A stretch of 64,000 nucleotides of DNA from Deltaproteobacteria bacterium (GTDB lineage: Bacteria; Myxococcota_A; UBA9160; UBA6930). The stretch lies in assembly GCA_029261815.1 (NCBI GenBank), contig JAJDAQ010000061.1, forward strand, positions 1-64,000. The letters are read 5' to 3'. The position numbers and the translations under genes are program-made. Below are positions 18,001-26,649 of this stretch, in pieces. How positions within the stretch are numbered: the stretch's first letter is position 1; each line of letters starts with the position of its first letter. The notes beneath the pieces were generated by a model. It had not been told where the DNA came from. It ran no database searches and saw only the letters and a program-made list of their open reading frames with translations.

Positions 18001-19293
18001 CTAATCGATGATCGCCTGATGGACGAGTGTATCGAAGTCCGCCCGGATCGAGGTCTCCTGACCGAGGCCCATTACCTGGACCATGAGCACGGCCGCAAGA
18101 TCTTCCTCCGGGTCGACGAAGTACCAGGTGCCCGCGGCGCCGCCCCATCCGTGGGTCCCGTACGAATCGAGCGTGCCGACCATGCCCGGTTCGGTCACGA
18201 CGCGTACGCCGAGCCCGTACGAGTTCCCGCGGAACGCGACCTCCCCGGTTCTTCCGAGCGCCGCAAACGTCTTCTCTTCAGGCGACAGGGAATCGGTCGT
18301 CATGCGCTCGATCGTCTTCCGGCTGACGATTCGCACCCCGTCGAGCTCACCGTTGTTCAGCATCATTCGCGCGAAGCGCATGTAGTCGTCGATCGTCGAG
18401 ACCAGGCCGCCACCCCCCGAGGCGAACGTCCGCTCTTTCGCATAGACGCTCTTCGCCGGATGATCGAACACGACGAGTTCTCCGGTCTTCGGATTCCGCG
18501 CATAGTTCACCGAAAGGCGATCGAGCTTGTCGGTCGGCACCCAGAAACCCGTGTCTTCCATGCGGAGCGGCTCGAAGATTCGCGTGCGTAGAAAATCGGG
18601 AAACGACATCCCGGAAGCCCGTTCGATCAACACGCCCAGCACATCATCCGCAAGGCTGTAGTGCCAGCGCGTTCCGGGCTGGTGCCGCAACGGGAGGGCC
18701 CCCATCGCGGCCATGAACTCGTCCGGCGTCCCTTCGGTACTCGATCCGTCGAGACCGGCGTCGGAGATCGCCTGACGCAGCGGACCCTGTGCGGTGAAGC
18801 TGTATGCCAGGCCCGCGGTATGCGTGAGCAGATCGCGGACCGTGATCGGCCGGGCCAGCGGTTCGACATCGGTCAGCGGGCTCGTCGGGGTCTTCAGCAC
18901 CTTCACATCGGCGAGCTCGGGCAGCCACTTCGATACCGGCGCGTGGAGCCCGATCACTCCCTCTTCTACCAGGATCATGGTCGCCACCGACGTGATGGGC
19001 TTCGACATCGAGTAGATACGGAAGATCGTGTCCCGCGCGAGCGCAACGCCCGTGGTCGGGTCCTGTTGACCCTGTGCATCGAAGTGAGCCTCGACACCGT
19101 TGCGGAACACCAGGGTCGAGACAGCGGGAACGCCACCCGACGCGACCGCGCGCTCCATCGCGGCGGTAAGTCGTCCGAGGCGCGCCGACGACATTCCGTG
19201 CCCGGCGTCCTGGTCGCTGCCGGCCAGGCTCGGCGTCGAGCCTGCGACAACGAGCACCAGCGCCAAATGAATTGCGAAGGAAATGCGGGGCAC
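18001..19293 (-). CDS. Secreted serine hydrolase of the beta-lactamase/EstB class
   Basis: A 430-residue serine hydrolase with an N-terminal signal peptide ending about PSLAGS. The catalytic SxxK motif is in YSMSKPIT, the YxN-equivalent in HYSLADDVLG and the HxG motif in THGWGGAAGTW. Such class C-like proteins are esterases or D-amino-peptidases more often than true beta-lactamases. GTG 19293 is chosen because GGGAGG lies just upstream and the signal peptide begins there; the longer frame upstream is spacer DNA. It leads into the acyl-CoA ligase, hinting that a released acid may be activated next (inference). Confidence 0.88.
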   Translation of the reverse strand: MPRISFAIHLALVLVVAGSTPSLAGSDQDAGHGMSSARLGRLTAAMERAVASGGVPAVSTLVFRNGVEAHFDAQGQQDPTTGVALARDTIFRIYSMSKPITSVATMILVEEGVIGLHAPVSKWLPELADVKVLKTPTSPLTDVEPLARPITVRDLLTHTAGLAYSFTAQGPLRQAISDAGLDGSSTEGTPDEFMAAMGALPLRHQPGTRWHYSLADDVLGVLIERASGMSFPDFLRTRIFEPLRMEDTGFWVPTDKLDRLSVNYARNPKTGELVVFDHPAKSVYAKERTFASGGGGLVSTIDDYMRFARMMLNNGELDGVRIVSRKTIERMTTDSLSPEEKTFAALGRTGEVAFRGNSYGLGVRVVTEPGMVGTLDSYGTHGWGGAAGTWYFVDPEEDLAAVLMVQVMGLGQETSIRADFDTLVHQAIID

Positions 19294-19386
19294 GGAGGCC
19301 TCCCGTAGCAGTGGATGGTGGCGCCCAGGGTACTGGGTCGGGCTGCCGCCAGCATCGCCCGCGAGTCGGTCGTGACCCCTACGAAA

Positions 19387-19419
19387 GCGAGGCCGGGGGC
19401 GCCTTGCCTCCGGCCTCGC
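19387..19419 (-). terminator. Intrinsic terminator of the VWA gene
   Basis: A perfect 10-bp stem, GCGAGGCCGG (19387-19396) and its complement (19410-19419), is extendable by a few inner pairs. On the minus strand it is followed by CTTTCGT. It is correctly placed after the leftward VWA gene. Confidence 0.65.
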
Positions 19420-19420
19420 A

Positions 19421-19455
19421 GGACCGGAAGCAGTGCCGAAACCTGCTTCTGGTCC
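19421..19455. repeat. Second strong hairpin next to the terminator
   Basis: A 13-bp stem (19421-19433 with 19443-19455; one G-T pair) encloses a 9-nt loop. It follows directly on the terminator hairpin. Its function is unknown. Confidence 0.6.
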
Positions 19456-19564
19456 CCGCCCATTGGGGCTACTTCGTTGACCGCCGCACTGCGCGGCTAC
19501 TCCTTTGGCCGCCGCCCTGCGCGGCTGGTCCTTGGACCGCCGCCCTGTGCGGCTAGTCGTACGT
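19454..19564. repeat. 28-bp tandem repeats, three clear units plus one degenerate
   Basis: Units at 19481-19508, 19509-19536 and 19537-19564 all start CCGCCGC and contain TGCGCGGCT or a close variant. A degenerate 27-bp unit precedes them at 19454-19480. Each unit can form a short CCGC/GCGG hairpin. The last unit contains the stop codon of the VWA gene (19553-19555). Confidence 0.7.
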
Positions 19565-20773
19565 GATGCCCTTCTTCCCCGCCTGGCCCTCGATGGTTCG
19601 GAAGACCTCGGCATCGAATCCGTCGCCTTTGCCCTCGGCCTCTCGCTTGGCCAGTTCCTCAGCGATGTAGGCATCGCGGCGCTTGCTCATGACTTGCACC
19701 TGGGATTGGAGGCGTTCCCGCTCGGCTCGGTTGCGCGCGACGTAGGCTTCTCGTTCAGCCGGTGCCATGACCTTCATCTCCGGGGGCAACTCCGACTCGG
19801 CAACGTCGCCGACCGAGAGACCATCGCGCGCCGCATCCACCAGGTCCTTGGCCCCCGACACGACGCGACCCCCCGACTTCGCGAGGTAGGACAGCCGGTC
19901 CGCTGCCGCGTCGGCTTCGGCGCCGAGCGCACCGTCGACCTTGCGTTTGATCTCACGCTGTTCTTCCGTCTTGCCGTACGCGATCACGGTCCCGGCCAGT
20001 TCGCGATTGAGTTGTGCGAGCTCGCCGTCCATGGGCGTCGAGAGCGCAAGCATTCCGCCGTCCTGGGCGATCGCCGCATACTGGCCGCTCGCGAGCGACG
20101 CGATCTGCTTCCAGACGCGAGCCGTCTCGTCCCAGTTTCCGCACTGGATGGTGTTGACCGAGATGTCGCGCTTCCCGGCACGGAGTGCGGTTTCGTCGAA
20201 CGGCACGTCGCCGTAGTCCATATGCGGGGGTGCGTCCCCGACCAGGAAGACCACGCGATACACGTCCTCGTCTTCACTCCAGGAAAGGTCATGCACGGCC
20301 TCGTGCAACGCCTGGTTCACGGACTCGGGCCCGTCGCCGCCGCCATCCGCTCGGAACTCGCGCAGGTGGCCGTAGATCTTGTCGATGTCGGTCGTCAGGT
20401 CGTAGCGTCGCGTCACGTACTGGTCGCCGCGATCGCGGTAGCCGATCAGGGCCATCCGTACACCGCTTCGCTGCTGGTTGCTGACGAGTCGGTTCGCAAT
20501 CGACCAGATCTTCTGCTTCGCGCCGTCGATCAGACCCGACATCGAGCCCGTCGTATCGAGCACGAATGCGACCTCGATCCGAACCGGACCGAGGTTGTCC
20601 GGGAGGTCGGGCCTCGGGTCGGCAAGCACGGTCTGGCCAGTCGGGGGCGGCTCGGCCGTCGTCGTGCGCTCGGCTCCGACTGGAAGCACCGTCAACAAGA
20701 GCACGGCAACGCTCAGCGCGCTTCGCGCGGCCGGAGACGAGAGGAATCGGGAACGGACGGGCGTCTGAATCAT
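19553..20773 (-). CDS. Secreted VWA-domain protein
   Basis: A 406-residue protein with a signal peptide (hydrophobic core about residues 18-34) and a von Willebrand A domain from about residue 65 to 250. The MIDAS motif is D73-TTGS-MS, with threonine in place of the first serine. The later aspartate is in LVGDAPPH and the RDRGD loop is also present. The C-terminal 100 residues are charged and probably coiled coil (AEREAYVARNRAERERLQ). DTTGSM-type VWA domains occur in VwkA-like proteins. ATG 20773 follows AAGGAGA. It is divergent from the Hsp70-like gene. The ligand is unknown. Confidence 0.85.
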   Translation of the reverse strand: MIQTPVRSRFLSSPAARSALSVAVLLLTVLPVGAERTTTAEPPPTGQTVLADPRPDLPDNLGPVRIEVAFVLDTTGSMSGLIDGAKQKIWSIANRLVSNQQRSGVRMALIGYRDRGDQYVTRRYDLTTDIDKIYGHLREFRADGGGDGPESVNQALHEAVHDLSWSEDEDVYRVVFLVGDAPPHMDYGDVPFDETALRAGKRDISVNTIQCGNWDETARVWKQIASLASGQYAAIAQDGGMLALSTPMDGELAQLNRELAGTVIAYGKTEEQREIKRKVDGALGAEADAAADRLSYLAKSGGRVVSGAKDLVDAARDGLSVGDVAESELPPEMKVMAPAEREAYVARNRAERERLQSQVQVMSKRRDAYIAEELAKREAEGKGDGFDAEVFRTIEGQAGKKGITYD

Positions 20774-21048
20774 GGGGTTCTCCTTGCCCTGTTGTGACCC
20801 CACGCTAGGCGGAACGTTCACCCACTGGCGTAAAGGCCCGGTAAAACGCGCGTACGCCACGGCTGACGGCTTCGAAAAACGCACGTGCACGTGGGCCTTC
20901 TTGGCCGAGCTGCACATCGCGCTTGCCAACCCCCCCTGGCCCGTGCGAAGGTGCGCGCCCAGCCGCGAGACCGCCGACCCCCGCCCCGATCCCGGAGCGG
21001 GGTGTTTCGCGTTGTCCAGAGAACCCGCTGGCGCCCAGGAGACGCACC
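20774..21048. promoter_or_regulatory. Divergent intergenic region, VWA and Hsp70-like genes
   Basis: A 275-bp gap that must hold both promoters. No convincing -35/-10 pair or CIRCE-type inverted repeat was found by eye. Both genes have good ribosome sites (AAGGAGA leftward, AGGAG rightward). Confidence 0.4.
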
Positions 21049-22347
21049 GTGACCACGACCCCGGCATTCGGCCTCGATTTCGGCACCACGAACAGCGCCA
21101 TCGCGCGGGTCGGGCCCAGCGGCGTTCCGGAACTCGCACACTACGAAAGCCCGGATGGCCGCGTTCCGACCTTCCGTTCACTGCTCTACTTCGATCGCGA
21201 AGACGATCGGTCCCCGGTGGAGATCCACTCTGGGCCGGGAGCGCTGATCCACTATCTGGAGCGCGAGGAACACGGCGGCCGTCTCGTCCAGTCGCTGAAG
21301 TCCTTCCTGGCGACAAGGCTCTTCTCCGGCACCGCGATCTATGGCCGGATGTGGCGGCTCGAGCAGTTGATCGGACAATTGGTCGGCGACCTCCGCGATC
21401 AGGCCGAGCGCGACTTCGGTGAACCGGTGCATCGCGCCGTCGTCGGCCGCCCGGTGCACTTCGTGGGCGCAGACGACGAAGAGGCAGCGGAGCTGGCGGA
21501 AGCCCGCCTGCGCGCTTCACTGACCAACGCCGGATTTCGGGAGATCGAGTTCGAGTACGAGCCCGTCGGCGCCGCCTATCACTATGAGCGCGACCTCGGT
21601 CATGACGAGCTCATCCTGATTGCCGATTTCGGCGGGGGTACGAGCGACTTCTCGCTCCTCCGTGTCGGACCGTCTTTCTCGGAACGAAGCGCCCGCGCCG
21701 ACTCGATCCTGGGACACGACGGCGTGGGCGTCGCCGGAGACGCATTTGATGGCAGGATCGTCCGGCACCGCGTCGCGCCTTTGCTAGGTCGCGGCAGTGA
21801 GTTCGAGTCGATCTACGGCCGAAGGCTCCCGGTGCCGGCATGGATCTATCAACACCTCGAACGCTGGCACCACGTATCCTTCCTGAAGTCGCCGAAGACG
21901 ATGCGGCTCCTTCTCGACCTCAAGAAGGACGCAGTGGAGCCGGAGAAGCTCTCGGCCTTGCTCGAACTCGTGGAACTCGATCTCGGCTTCTCGCTGTATC
22001 GCGCGACGGAAGCCACGAAGCGCGCACTCTCGGCGCACTCTGAAACCCGTTTCCGGCTCGAACACGAAGAAGCGAGCTTTGTCATCGACGAACCCGTCAC
22101 GCGCGCTGAGTTCGAGGAATGGATCACGCCAGAGCTCGATGCCATCCGTGCTTGCGTCGCTCGCCTGATGGAAACGACACGCACCGCAGCGTCCGATGTC
22201 GATCGCGTCTTCCTGACTGGCGGCTCGTCCTTCGTGCCCGCCGTCCGGAAGATCTTCGAAGACGCTTTCGGCCCGGAGAAGATCCGCACGGGCGCGGAAC
22301 TCACGTCAGTCGCGAATGGCCTCGCACTCCGGGCAGCGGAGTCCTGA
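21049..22347 (+). CDS. Hsp70-family protein (YegD-like)
   Basis: A 432-residue actin-fold ATPase with the Hsp70 phosphate-1 motif FGLDFGTTNSAIA, the phosphate-2 motif ADFGGGTSDFSLL and the adenosine motif TGGSSFVP. It stops after the nucleotide-binding domain and lacks the DnaK substrate-binding domain, as in E. coli YegD. GTG 21049 is set by AGGAG at 21037-21041. The frame is open upstream but lacks a start with a ribosome site. It is divergent from the VWA gene and convergent with the histidine phosphatase (15-bp gap). Its role is probably chaperone-related; partners are unknown. Confidence 0.88.
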   Translation: MTTTPAFGLDFGTTNSAIARVGPSGVPELAHYESPDGRVPTFRSLLYFDREDDRSPVEIHSGPGALIHYLEREEHGGRLVQSLKSFLATRLFSGTAIYGRMWRLEQLIGQLVGDLRDQAERDFGEPVHRAVVGRPVHFVGADDEEAAELAEARLRASLTNAGFREIEFEYEPVGAAYHYERDLGHDELILIADFGGGTSDFSLLRVGPSFSERSARADSILGHDGVGVAGDAFDGRIVRHRVAPLLGRGSEFESIYGRRLPVPAWIYQHLERWHHVSFLKSPKTMRLLLDLKKDAVEPEKLSALLELVELDLGFSLYRATEATKRALSAHSETRFRLEHEEASFVIDEPVTRAEFEEWITPELDAIRACVARLMETTRTAASDVDRVFLTGGSSFVPAVRKIFEDAFGPEKIRTGAELTSVANGLALRAAES

Positions 22348-22362
22348 AGTCGCGGGCCGGCC

Positions 22363-22935
22363 TCATAGCAACCGCCAACCGCCTCCGATGCGCCCGATCC
22401 GGAGGATCTCGCCCAACTCGGGCCTATCACGCCCGATGTCTCCGATCCCGAGACTCCGCAGCACTTTCCGCATCACGCCCTTGTGCAGCACAGCGGCCGT
22501 GCATGGACCCGTTTCTGCGATGAGACGGTCGGTCCCGCTGAAGATTCGGCGCTCGAAGTCGGCAGCCGTTTCTCCACCCGGATAGTCGAAGCCGGTTGCT
22601 GGCGTCGCCGAGCGCCACGCCGCGCTCAATTGTGGGTCCATCGCTTCGATCTCAGGGAGTGTGTGGCCCTCCCAGCGGCCAAAGTCTACTTCCTGCAGGG
22701 CCGGCTCGATGCGCACGGCCGCTTGTTGGCTGACGATGCGCGCACCCTCCCAGGAGCGGTGGAGCGTGCTCGCAACCCAGGTATCGATCACCTCTGCTGA
22801 CAGCACCCAGCCCGCTCGCCGCATCTGCTCGCGGCCCACCGCCGACAACGGCACATCATTGCGGCCGTGGTACCGGATGCTCGATTCGCCCGCGGTCTCG
22901 CCGTGACGAATCAGGAAGAGTCGACGAATGGTCAT
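22363..22935 (-). CDS. Histidine phosphatase (phosphoglycerate mutase family)
   Basis: A 190-residue branch-1 histidine phosphatase. The catalytic motif is LIRHGETAG (His11), the acid/base glutamate lies in VDFGRWEGHTL and the second histidine in AVLHKGVMR. The length suits CobC/GpmB-like or broad phosphatases rather than glycolytic mutases. With no cobalamin genes nearby a specific substrate cannot be named. The start is ATG 22935. Confidence 0.87.
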   Translation of the reverse strand: MTIRRLFLIRHGETAGESSIRYHGRNDVPLSAVGREQMRRAGWVLSAEVIDTWVASTLHRSWEGARIVSQQAAVRIEPALQEVDFGRWEGHTLPEIEAMDPQLSAAWRSATPATGFDYPGGETAADFERRIFSGTDRLIAETGPCTAAVLHKGVMRKVLRSLGIGDIGRDRPELGEILRIGRIGGGWRLL

Positions 22936-23101
22936 GGGCCTCCGGGAATGGGCAACATGACAGAAGGATCCAAACCAGTCCGGTCGGCGTCAATCCAATC
23001 AGGAATCGAACTGGCACGTGCGCGGGACGGCCCCGGTGCGACGGCTAGTATCCGCTGCGGCCTCGGACGGGCCGCCGGAATCACATTGGGGGGACAGCTT
23101 C

Positions 23102-24454
23102 GTGACTGCACGCGCTTGGGGAATCGTCGGCCTGGTCGTCGTATTGCTATTGGCGGCCGCCGCCTTCTGGGTGCGCTGGGAGACCGAACCGCCGGTCCTG
23201 GCTGCACAGGGCGAGACCGGGGAATTGTTCGTCGGTGCCAAGCCGACGACCGTGACGTTCGATCTCGGTGACGGTTCGGGCCTGCGTCTGTTCGCGGTGC
23301 GTTTGCGCCACGCGGACGGCGAAGCCGTGATCACCACGACCGAGTATCCGGGAGACGCCCTCACGGGCGGGCGGATTCCGTATGAAACCGTCGATGTCAC
23401 CCTCGACCCGGCCACGCTCGGTGTCCCGCAAGGCGACGCCGTTCTGGTTGCGGAGTTGACCGACTGGTCGTGGAGCGGCCTCCTCGCCGGCAATACCACG
23501 ACGGTCGAGATTCCAGTGTCGATCGATCGGGAGGCGCCGAAGCTATCGGTCTCCTCTGGCCTGACCTACGTCCAGCGCGCGGGGAGCGGTGCGGTGCGTT
23601 ATCGCGTCCTCGAGGCCACGGCCGACGATGGTGTCCGCGTTGGCGACGCGACCTTCCGAGGCTACCCGTTTCCGGGGGGCGCGGAGGGCGAACGCATCGC
23701 GCTCTTCGCCATTCCGCGAGACGCAGCGCCGGATGTGACGCCCAAGGTCTTCGCGCGCGACCGCGCCGGGAACGAGCGCGAAGTCGGATGGCCCGTACGG
23801 GTTCAGGAGCGCAGCTTCACCCGGATTCCGATTCGCCTCGGCGCGAACTTCATGGAAGGCAAGGTGCCGTCTCTCGCGGGCGAACTCGGCATCGAAGGCG
23901 ACGACGCAGTGGCCGTGTTTCAAACGATCAATCGCGACGAACGCGCGCGCAACGAGGAAGCGATTCGCGCCGCGGTCGTGAAGTCTGGCGCGACCGCATT
24001 GTTCGACGGTGCGTTCACCCAGATGCGAAACTCGGCCGTGACCAGCCAGTTCGCCGAACACCGGACCTACTACGTCGACGGGAAGTCGGTGTCCGAAGCC
24101 ATCCACTACGGCTACGACCTGGCCTCCGTTTCGGGCGCTCCGATCGAAGCCTCGAACGCCGGCGTTGTCGTTCACGCTGAGCCGCTCGGGATCTACGGCA
24201 ACTGCGTCATCGTCGACCACGGCCTCGGCCTGATGAGCTTGTACGCACACCTGCGTGAGATCGACGTGAAGGTCGGCGACCGCGTTGCCAAGGCGCAGCG
24301 TCTCGGACGCTCAGGCGCGACCGGCCTCGCGGGTGGTGACCACCTCCACTTCGCGATCCTGGTTGGCGCCACCTACGTGGACCCCAAGGAGTGGTGGGAC
24401 CCCAAGTGGGTTCGAGACCGCATCGCACCCGCAATGGCGGCCGCCTTGCCGTGA
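23102..24454 (+). CDS. Membrane-anchored M23 (LytM) peptidase
   Basis: A 450-residue protein with one N-terminal transmembrane helix (about 5-28) and then an Ig-like periplasmic region of about 260 residues. The C-terminal M23 domain carries the zinc motifs HYGYD (HxxxD) and HLHF (HxH), with a further histidine in LYAHLRE. M23 enzymes cleave peptidoglycan cross-bridges, and divisome-linked members activate amidases. GTG 23102 is preceded by GGGGGGA. Its stop overlaps sfsA by GTGA. Confidence 0.9.
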   Translation: MTARAWGIVGLVVVLLLAAAAFWVRWETEPPVLAAQGETGELFVGAKPTTVTFDLGDGSGLRLFAVRLRHADGEAVITTTEYPGDALTGGRIPYETVDVTLDPATLGVPQGDAVLVAELTDWSWSGLLAGNTTTVEIPVSIDREAPKLSVSSGLTYVQRAGSGAVRYRVLEATADDGVRVGDATFRGYPFPGGAEGERIALFAIPRDAAPDVTPKVFARDRAGNEREVGWPVRVQERSFTRIPIRLGANFMEGKVPSLAGELGIEGDDAVAVFQTINRDERARNEEAIRAAVVKSGATALFDGAFTQMRNSAVTSQFAEHRTYYVDGKSVSEAIHYGYDLASVSGAPIEASNAGVVVHAEPLGIYGNCVIVDHGLGLMSLYAHLREIDVKVGDRVAKAQRLGRSGATGLAGGDHLHFAILVGATYVDPKEWWDPKWVRDRIAPAMAAALP

Positions 24455-25179
24455 GCCGCGGCCGTGCGGCCAGATCACTCCCCGTCGCGGCCGATCTCGA
24501 AGGGAAACTGATCAAGCGCTACAAGCGCTTCCTCGCTGACATCGAGCTGGACGATGGCCGCATGATCACGGCGCATTGTCCGGACCCCGGAAGCATGCGT
24601 GGCCTCGCCAACCCCGGAGCGCGGGTTCGCTGCTCCACTTCGGACAATCCGAAGCGTAAGCTGGCCCAAAGCCTCGAGATGATTCGTGCCGGCCGCACCT
24701 GGGTCGGCGTCAACACGGCTCGCGCCAACGCCATCGCTCGGGTCGCGGTCGAGAATGGGCTGGTACCGGAGCTCGCCGGTTTCGCGTCGATGCGTGCCGA
24801 GGTTGTTGCCGAACCCGGTAGCCGTCTCGACTTCTTCCTCTCCGAGCACGACCGAGGCGCCCCGCCGACCTGGCTCGAAGTCAAGAGCGTCACGATGGCC
24901 GAGGGAACCCTCGGGCGCTTCCCGGATGCCGTCACCGAACGCGGGCGCAAGCACGTCGAGCTCCTGCACCGCCTCGCGAAGGCCGGCGGACGGGCCGCTC
25001 TCCTGTTCGTCGTTCAGCGCGGCGACTGCCAGAGCGTCGAACCCGCCGACGAGATCGACCCAGCGTACGGCACGGCCCTGCGGGCTGCGGCAGCCGGCGG
25101 CGTCGAAGTGCTGGCCGTCCGCGCCCGCGTCAGCCCCACGCGCATCCGCCCCGAGTGCGCGCTACCCGTCTGCCTATGA
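24451..25179 (+). CDS. sfsA: SfsA family protein
   Basis: A 242-residue SfsA homologue. It has the N-terminal OB-like part (RYKRFLADIELDDGR...AHCPDPGSM) and a nuclease-like fold with the conserved RLDFFL, LEVKSVT and FPDAVTERG segments. Its molecular role is uncertain: it was named for sugar fermentation stimulation in E. coli, and the fold suggests nucleic-acid processing. GTG 24451 overlaps the M23 stop; the downstream mutY start overlaps its own stop by ATGA. Confidence 0.92.
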   Translation: MSRGRAARSLPVAADLEGKLIKRYKRFLADIELDDGRMITAHCPDPGSMRGLANPGARVRCSTSDNPKRKLAQSLEMIRAGRTWVGVNTARANAIARVAVENGLVPELAGFASMRAEVVAEPGSRLDFFLSEHDRGAPPTWLEVKSVTMAEGTLGRFPDAVTERGRKHVELLHRLAKAGGRAALLFVVQRGDCQSVEPADEIDPAYGTALRAAAAGGVEVLAVRARVSPTRIRPECALPVCL

Positions 25180-26237
25180 AGGCCTTGCGGCGCGACCTCC
25201 TCCGTTGGTACCGCGCGAACAAGCGCGACCTCCCGTGGCGCCTGACGCGCGACCCGTATGCCATCTGGATCTCCGAGACGATGCTCCAGCAGACGCGCGT
25301 CGACACCGTCATTCCGTACTACGAGCGGTTCCTGAAGCGCTTCCCCACGGTCGAGGCGCTGGCCGATGCAGCGCCCGATGACCTGATGCAGCTCTGGGCC
25401 GGGCTCGGCTACTACTCGCGCGCGCGAAACCTCCATGCTGCCGCACGAACCGTATCCGACGAATTCGGCGGCAAGCTTCCGGACGATCCCGAGGCACTCC
25501 AGACACTGAAAGGTGTCGGGCGCTACACCGCGGGCGCCGTGGCATCGATCGCCTTCGATCGCCCGGCACCCATCGTCGATGGAAATGTCATGCGCGTACT
25601 GACGCGCGTCCTCGACCTGCACGACGACATCCGGCTCCCGGCCACCCAGAAGCAGCTCTGGGCAGTGGCCGAAGAGCTGGCCAAGGGGCCCTCCCCCGGC
25701 GACCTCAACCAGGGCATCATGGAACTCGGTGCCATGATCTGCACGCCCAGGGCACCCAAGTGTCTACTCTGCCCGATCCGAAAGCACTGTCGGGCGCAGG
25801 GCAACGGGGAAGCGGAGAAGCTCCCGGTCAAGAGCAAGGCCGCAAAGGCCAAGCGCGTCGAGGCAGCCTGCGGCTTCCTTCTCCGCGATGGCAAGATCCT
25901 CGCCGCGCGCCGGCCGCCGGAGGGTTTGCTAGGCGGCCTCTGGGAACTCCCCGGCGACGATCTCGCCGACGGGGAAGCACCGGAGGAGGGACTCGCCCGT
26001 GGCCTCCGAGAACGGCTCGGCCTCGAGACGAAGAACCTCCGCGCCACCGCGGCCGTCAAGCACGTCTTCACGCACCGCGTACTGACCCTGCACGTCTTCC
26101 GCGGCGAGGTCGCTGGCCGCCGCGTACGGCGTTCCTTCTACGACGCGCACCGCTGGTGTACGCCGTCGGCGCTCCGCGGCCTGCCGTTCTCGGTCGTCGC
26201 GGACAAGGCCCTGCAGTCGGGAGACACCAACCCTTGA
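25176..26237 (+). CDS. mutY: A/G-specific adenine glycosylase
   Basis: Removes adenine mispaired with 8-oxoguanine in base-excision repair. The 353-residue protein has the HhH-GPD core with catalytic E34 (WISETMLQQT), the helix-hairpin-helix LKGVGRYTAGAV and the aspartate in PIVDGNVMR. A [4Fe-4S] loop follows, C189-x6-C196-x2-C199-x5-C205. The C-terminal NUDIX-like domain recognises 8-oxoG. ATG 25176 overlaps sfsA, and a TTGA overlap joins it to the Smr gene. Confidence 0.95.
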   Translation: MKALRRDLLRWYRANKRDLPWRLTRDPYAIWISETMLQQTRVDTVIPYYERFLKRFPTVEALADAAPDDLMQLWAGLGYYSRARNLHAAARTVSDEFGGKLPDDPEALQTLKGVGRYTAGAVASIAFDRPAPIVDGNVMRVLTRVLDLHDDIRLPATQKQLWAVAEELAKGPSPGDLNQGIMELGAMICTPRAPKCLLCPIRKHCRAQGNGEAEKLPVKSKAAKAKRVEAACGFLLRDGKILAARRPPEGLLGGLWELPGDDLADGEAPEEGLARGLRERLGLETKNLRATAAVKHVFTHRVLTLHVFRGEVAGRRVRRSFYDAHRWCTPSALRGLPFSVVADKALQSGDTNP

Positions 26238-26629
26238 CTGACAGCGCATTCGAGACCGCGCCGCGATCCGGCGGCACGGAGGGCTGGGCGCGCGGAACGG
26301 ACCGCGCATTGGTCGCGCGACTTCGAAAGGGTGACCCGCCCCCGACCTGGGAGATCGACCTCCACGGGTTCACGGCCGACGAGGCACGCGCGGACCTCCG
26401 AGATGCGGTGCGGGAGGCCTACGACGAGGGCGAACGCTGCGGGCTGGTCATTCATGGCCAGGGACACGGCTCCGAAGGAGGCCCCGTGCTTCGCGCGGGC
26501 GTCCCCGCCTGGCTCAGCGCGCCCCCGATCGGCAGGCTGGTCCTCGCATTCACTCCCGCCCGTCCGGCCGAAGGCGGTGTCGGCGCGACGGTCGTGTTGC
26601 TACGACGTCGCCGAGCAGATCGGAACTGA
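26234..26629 (+). CDS. Small Smr-domain protein
   Basis: A 131-residue protein that is almost entirely an Smr domain, with the signature [10 protein letters not shown] and the second motif VIHGQGHGS. Stand-alone Smr proteins (SmrA/SmrB type) are nucleases; SmrB cleaves mRNA at collided ribosomes in E. coli. TTG 26234 overlaps the mutY stop by four bases. Whether this copy has SmrB-like activity is not shown. Confidence 0.85.
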   Translation: MTDSAFETAPRSGGTEGWARGTDRALVARLRKGDPPPTWEIDLHGFTADEARADLRDAVREAYDEGERCGLVIHGQGHGSEGGPVLRAGVPAWLSAPPIGRLVLAFTPARPAEGGVGATVVLLRRRRADRN

Positions 26630-26649
26630 ACGCCTATCCTGTGCCGACC

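Noticed and set aside
18001..19293. Calling the serine hydrolase an antibiotic-resistance beta-lactamase.
   Set aside because: SxxK and HxG motifs are shared by esterases and peptidases; nothing in the context points to resistance.
20805..21101. 98-residue leftward open frame in the VWA/Hsp70 gap.
   Set aside because: It overlaps the Hsp70 start, has no ribosome site, and its composition looks like a GC-rich shadow frame.
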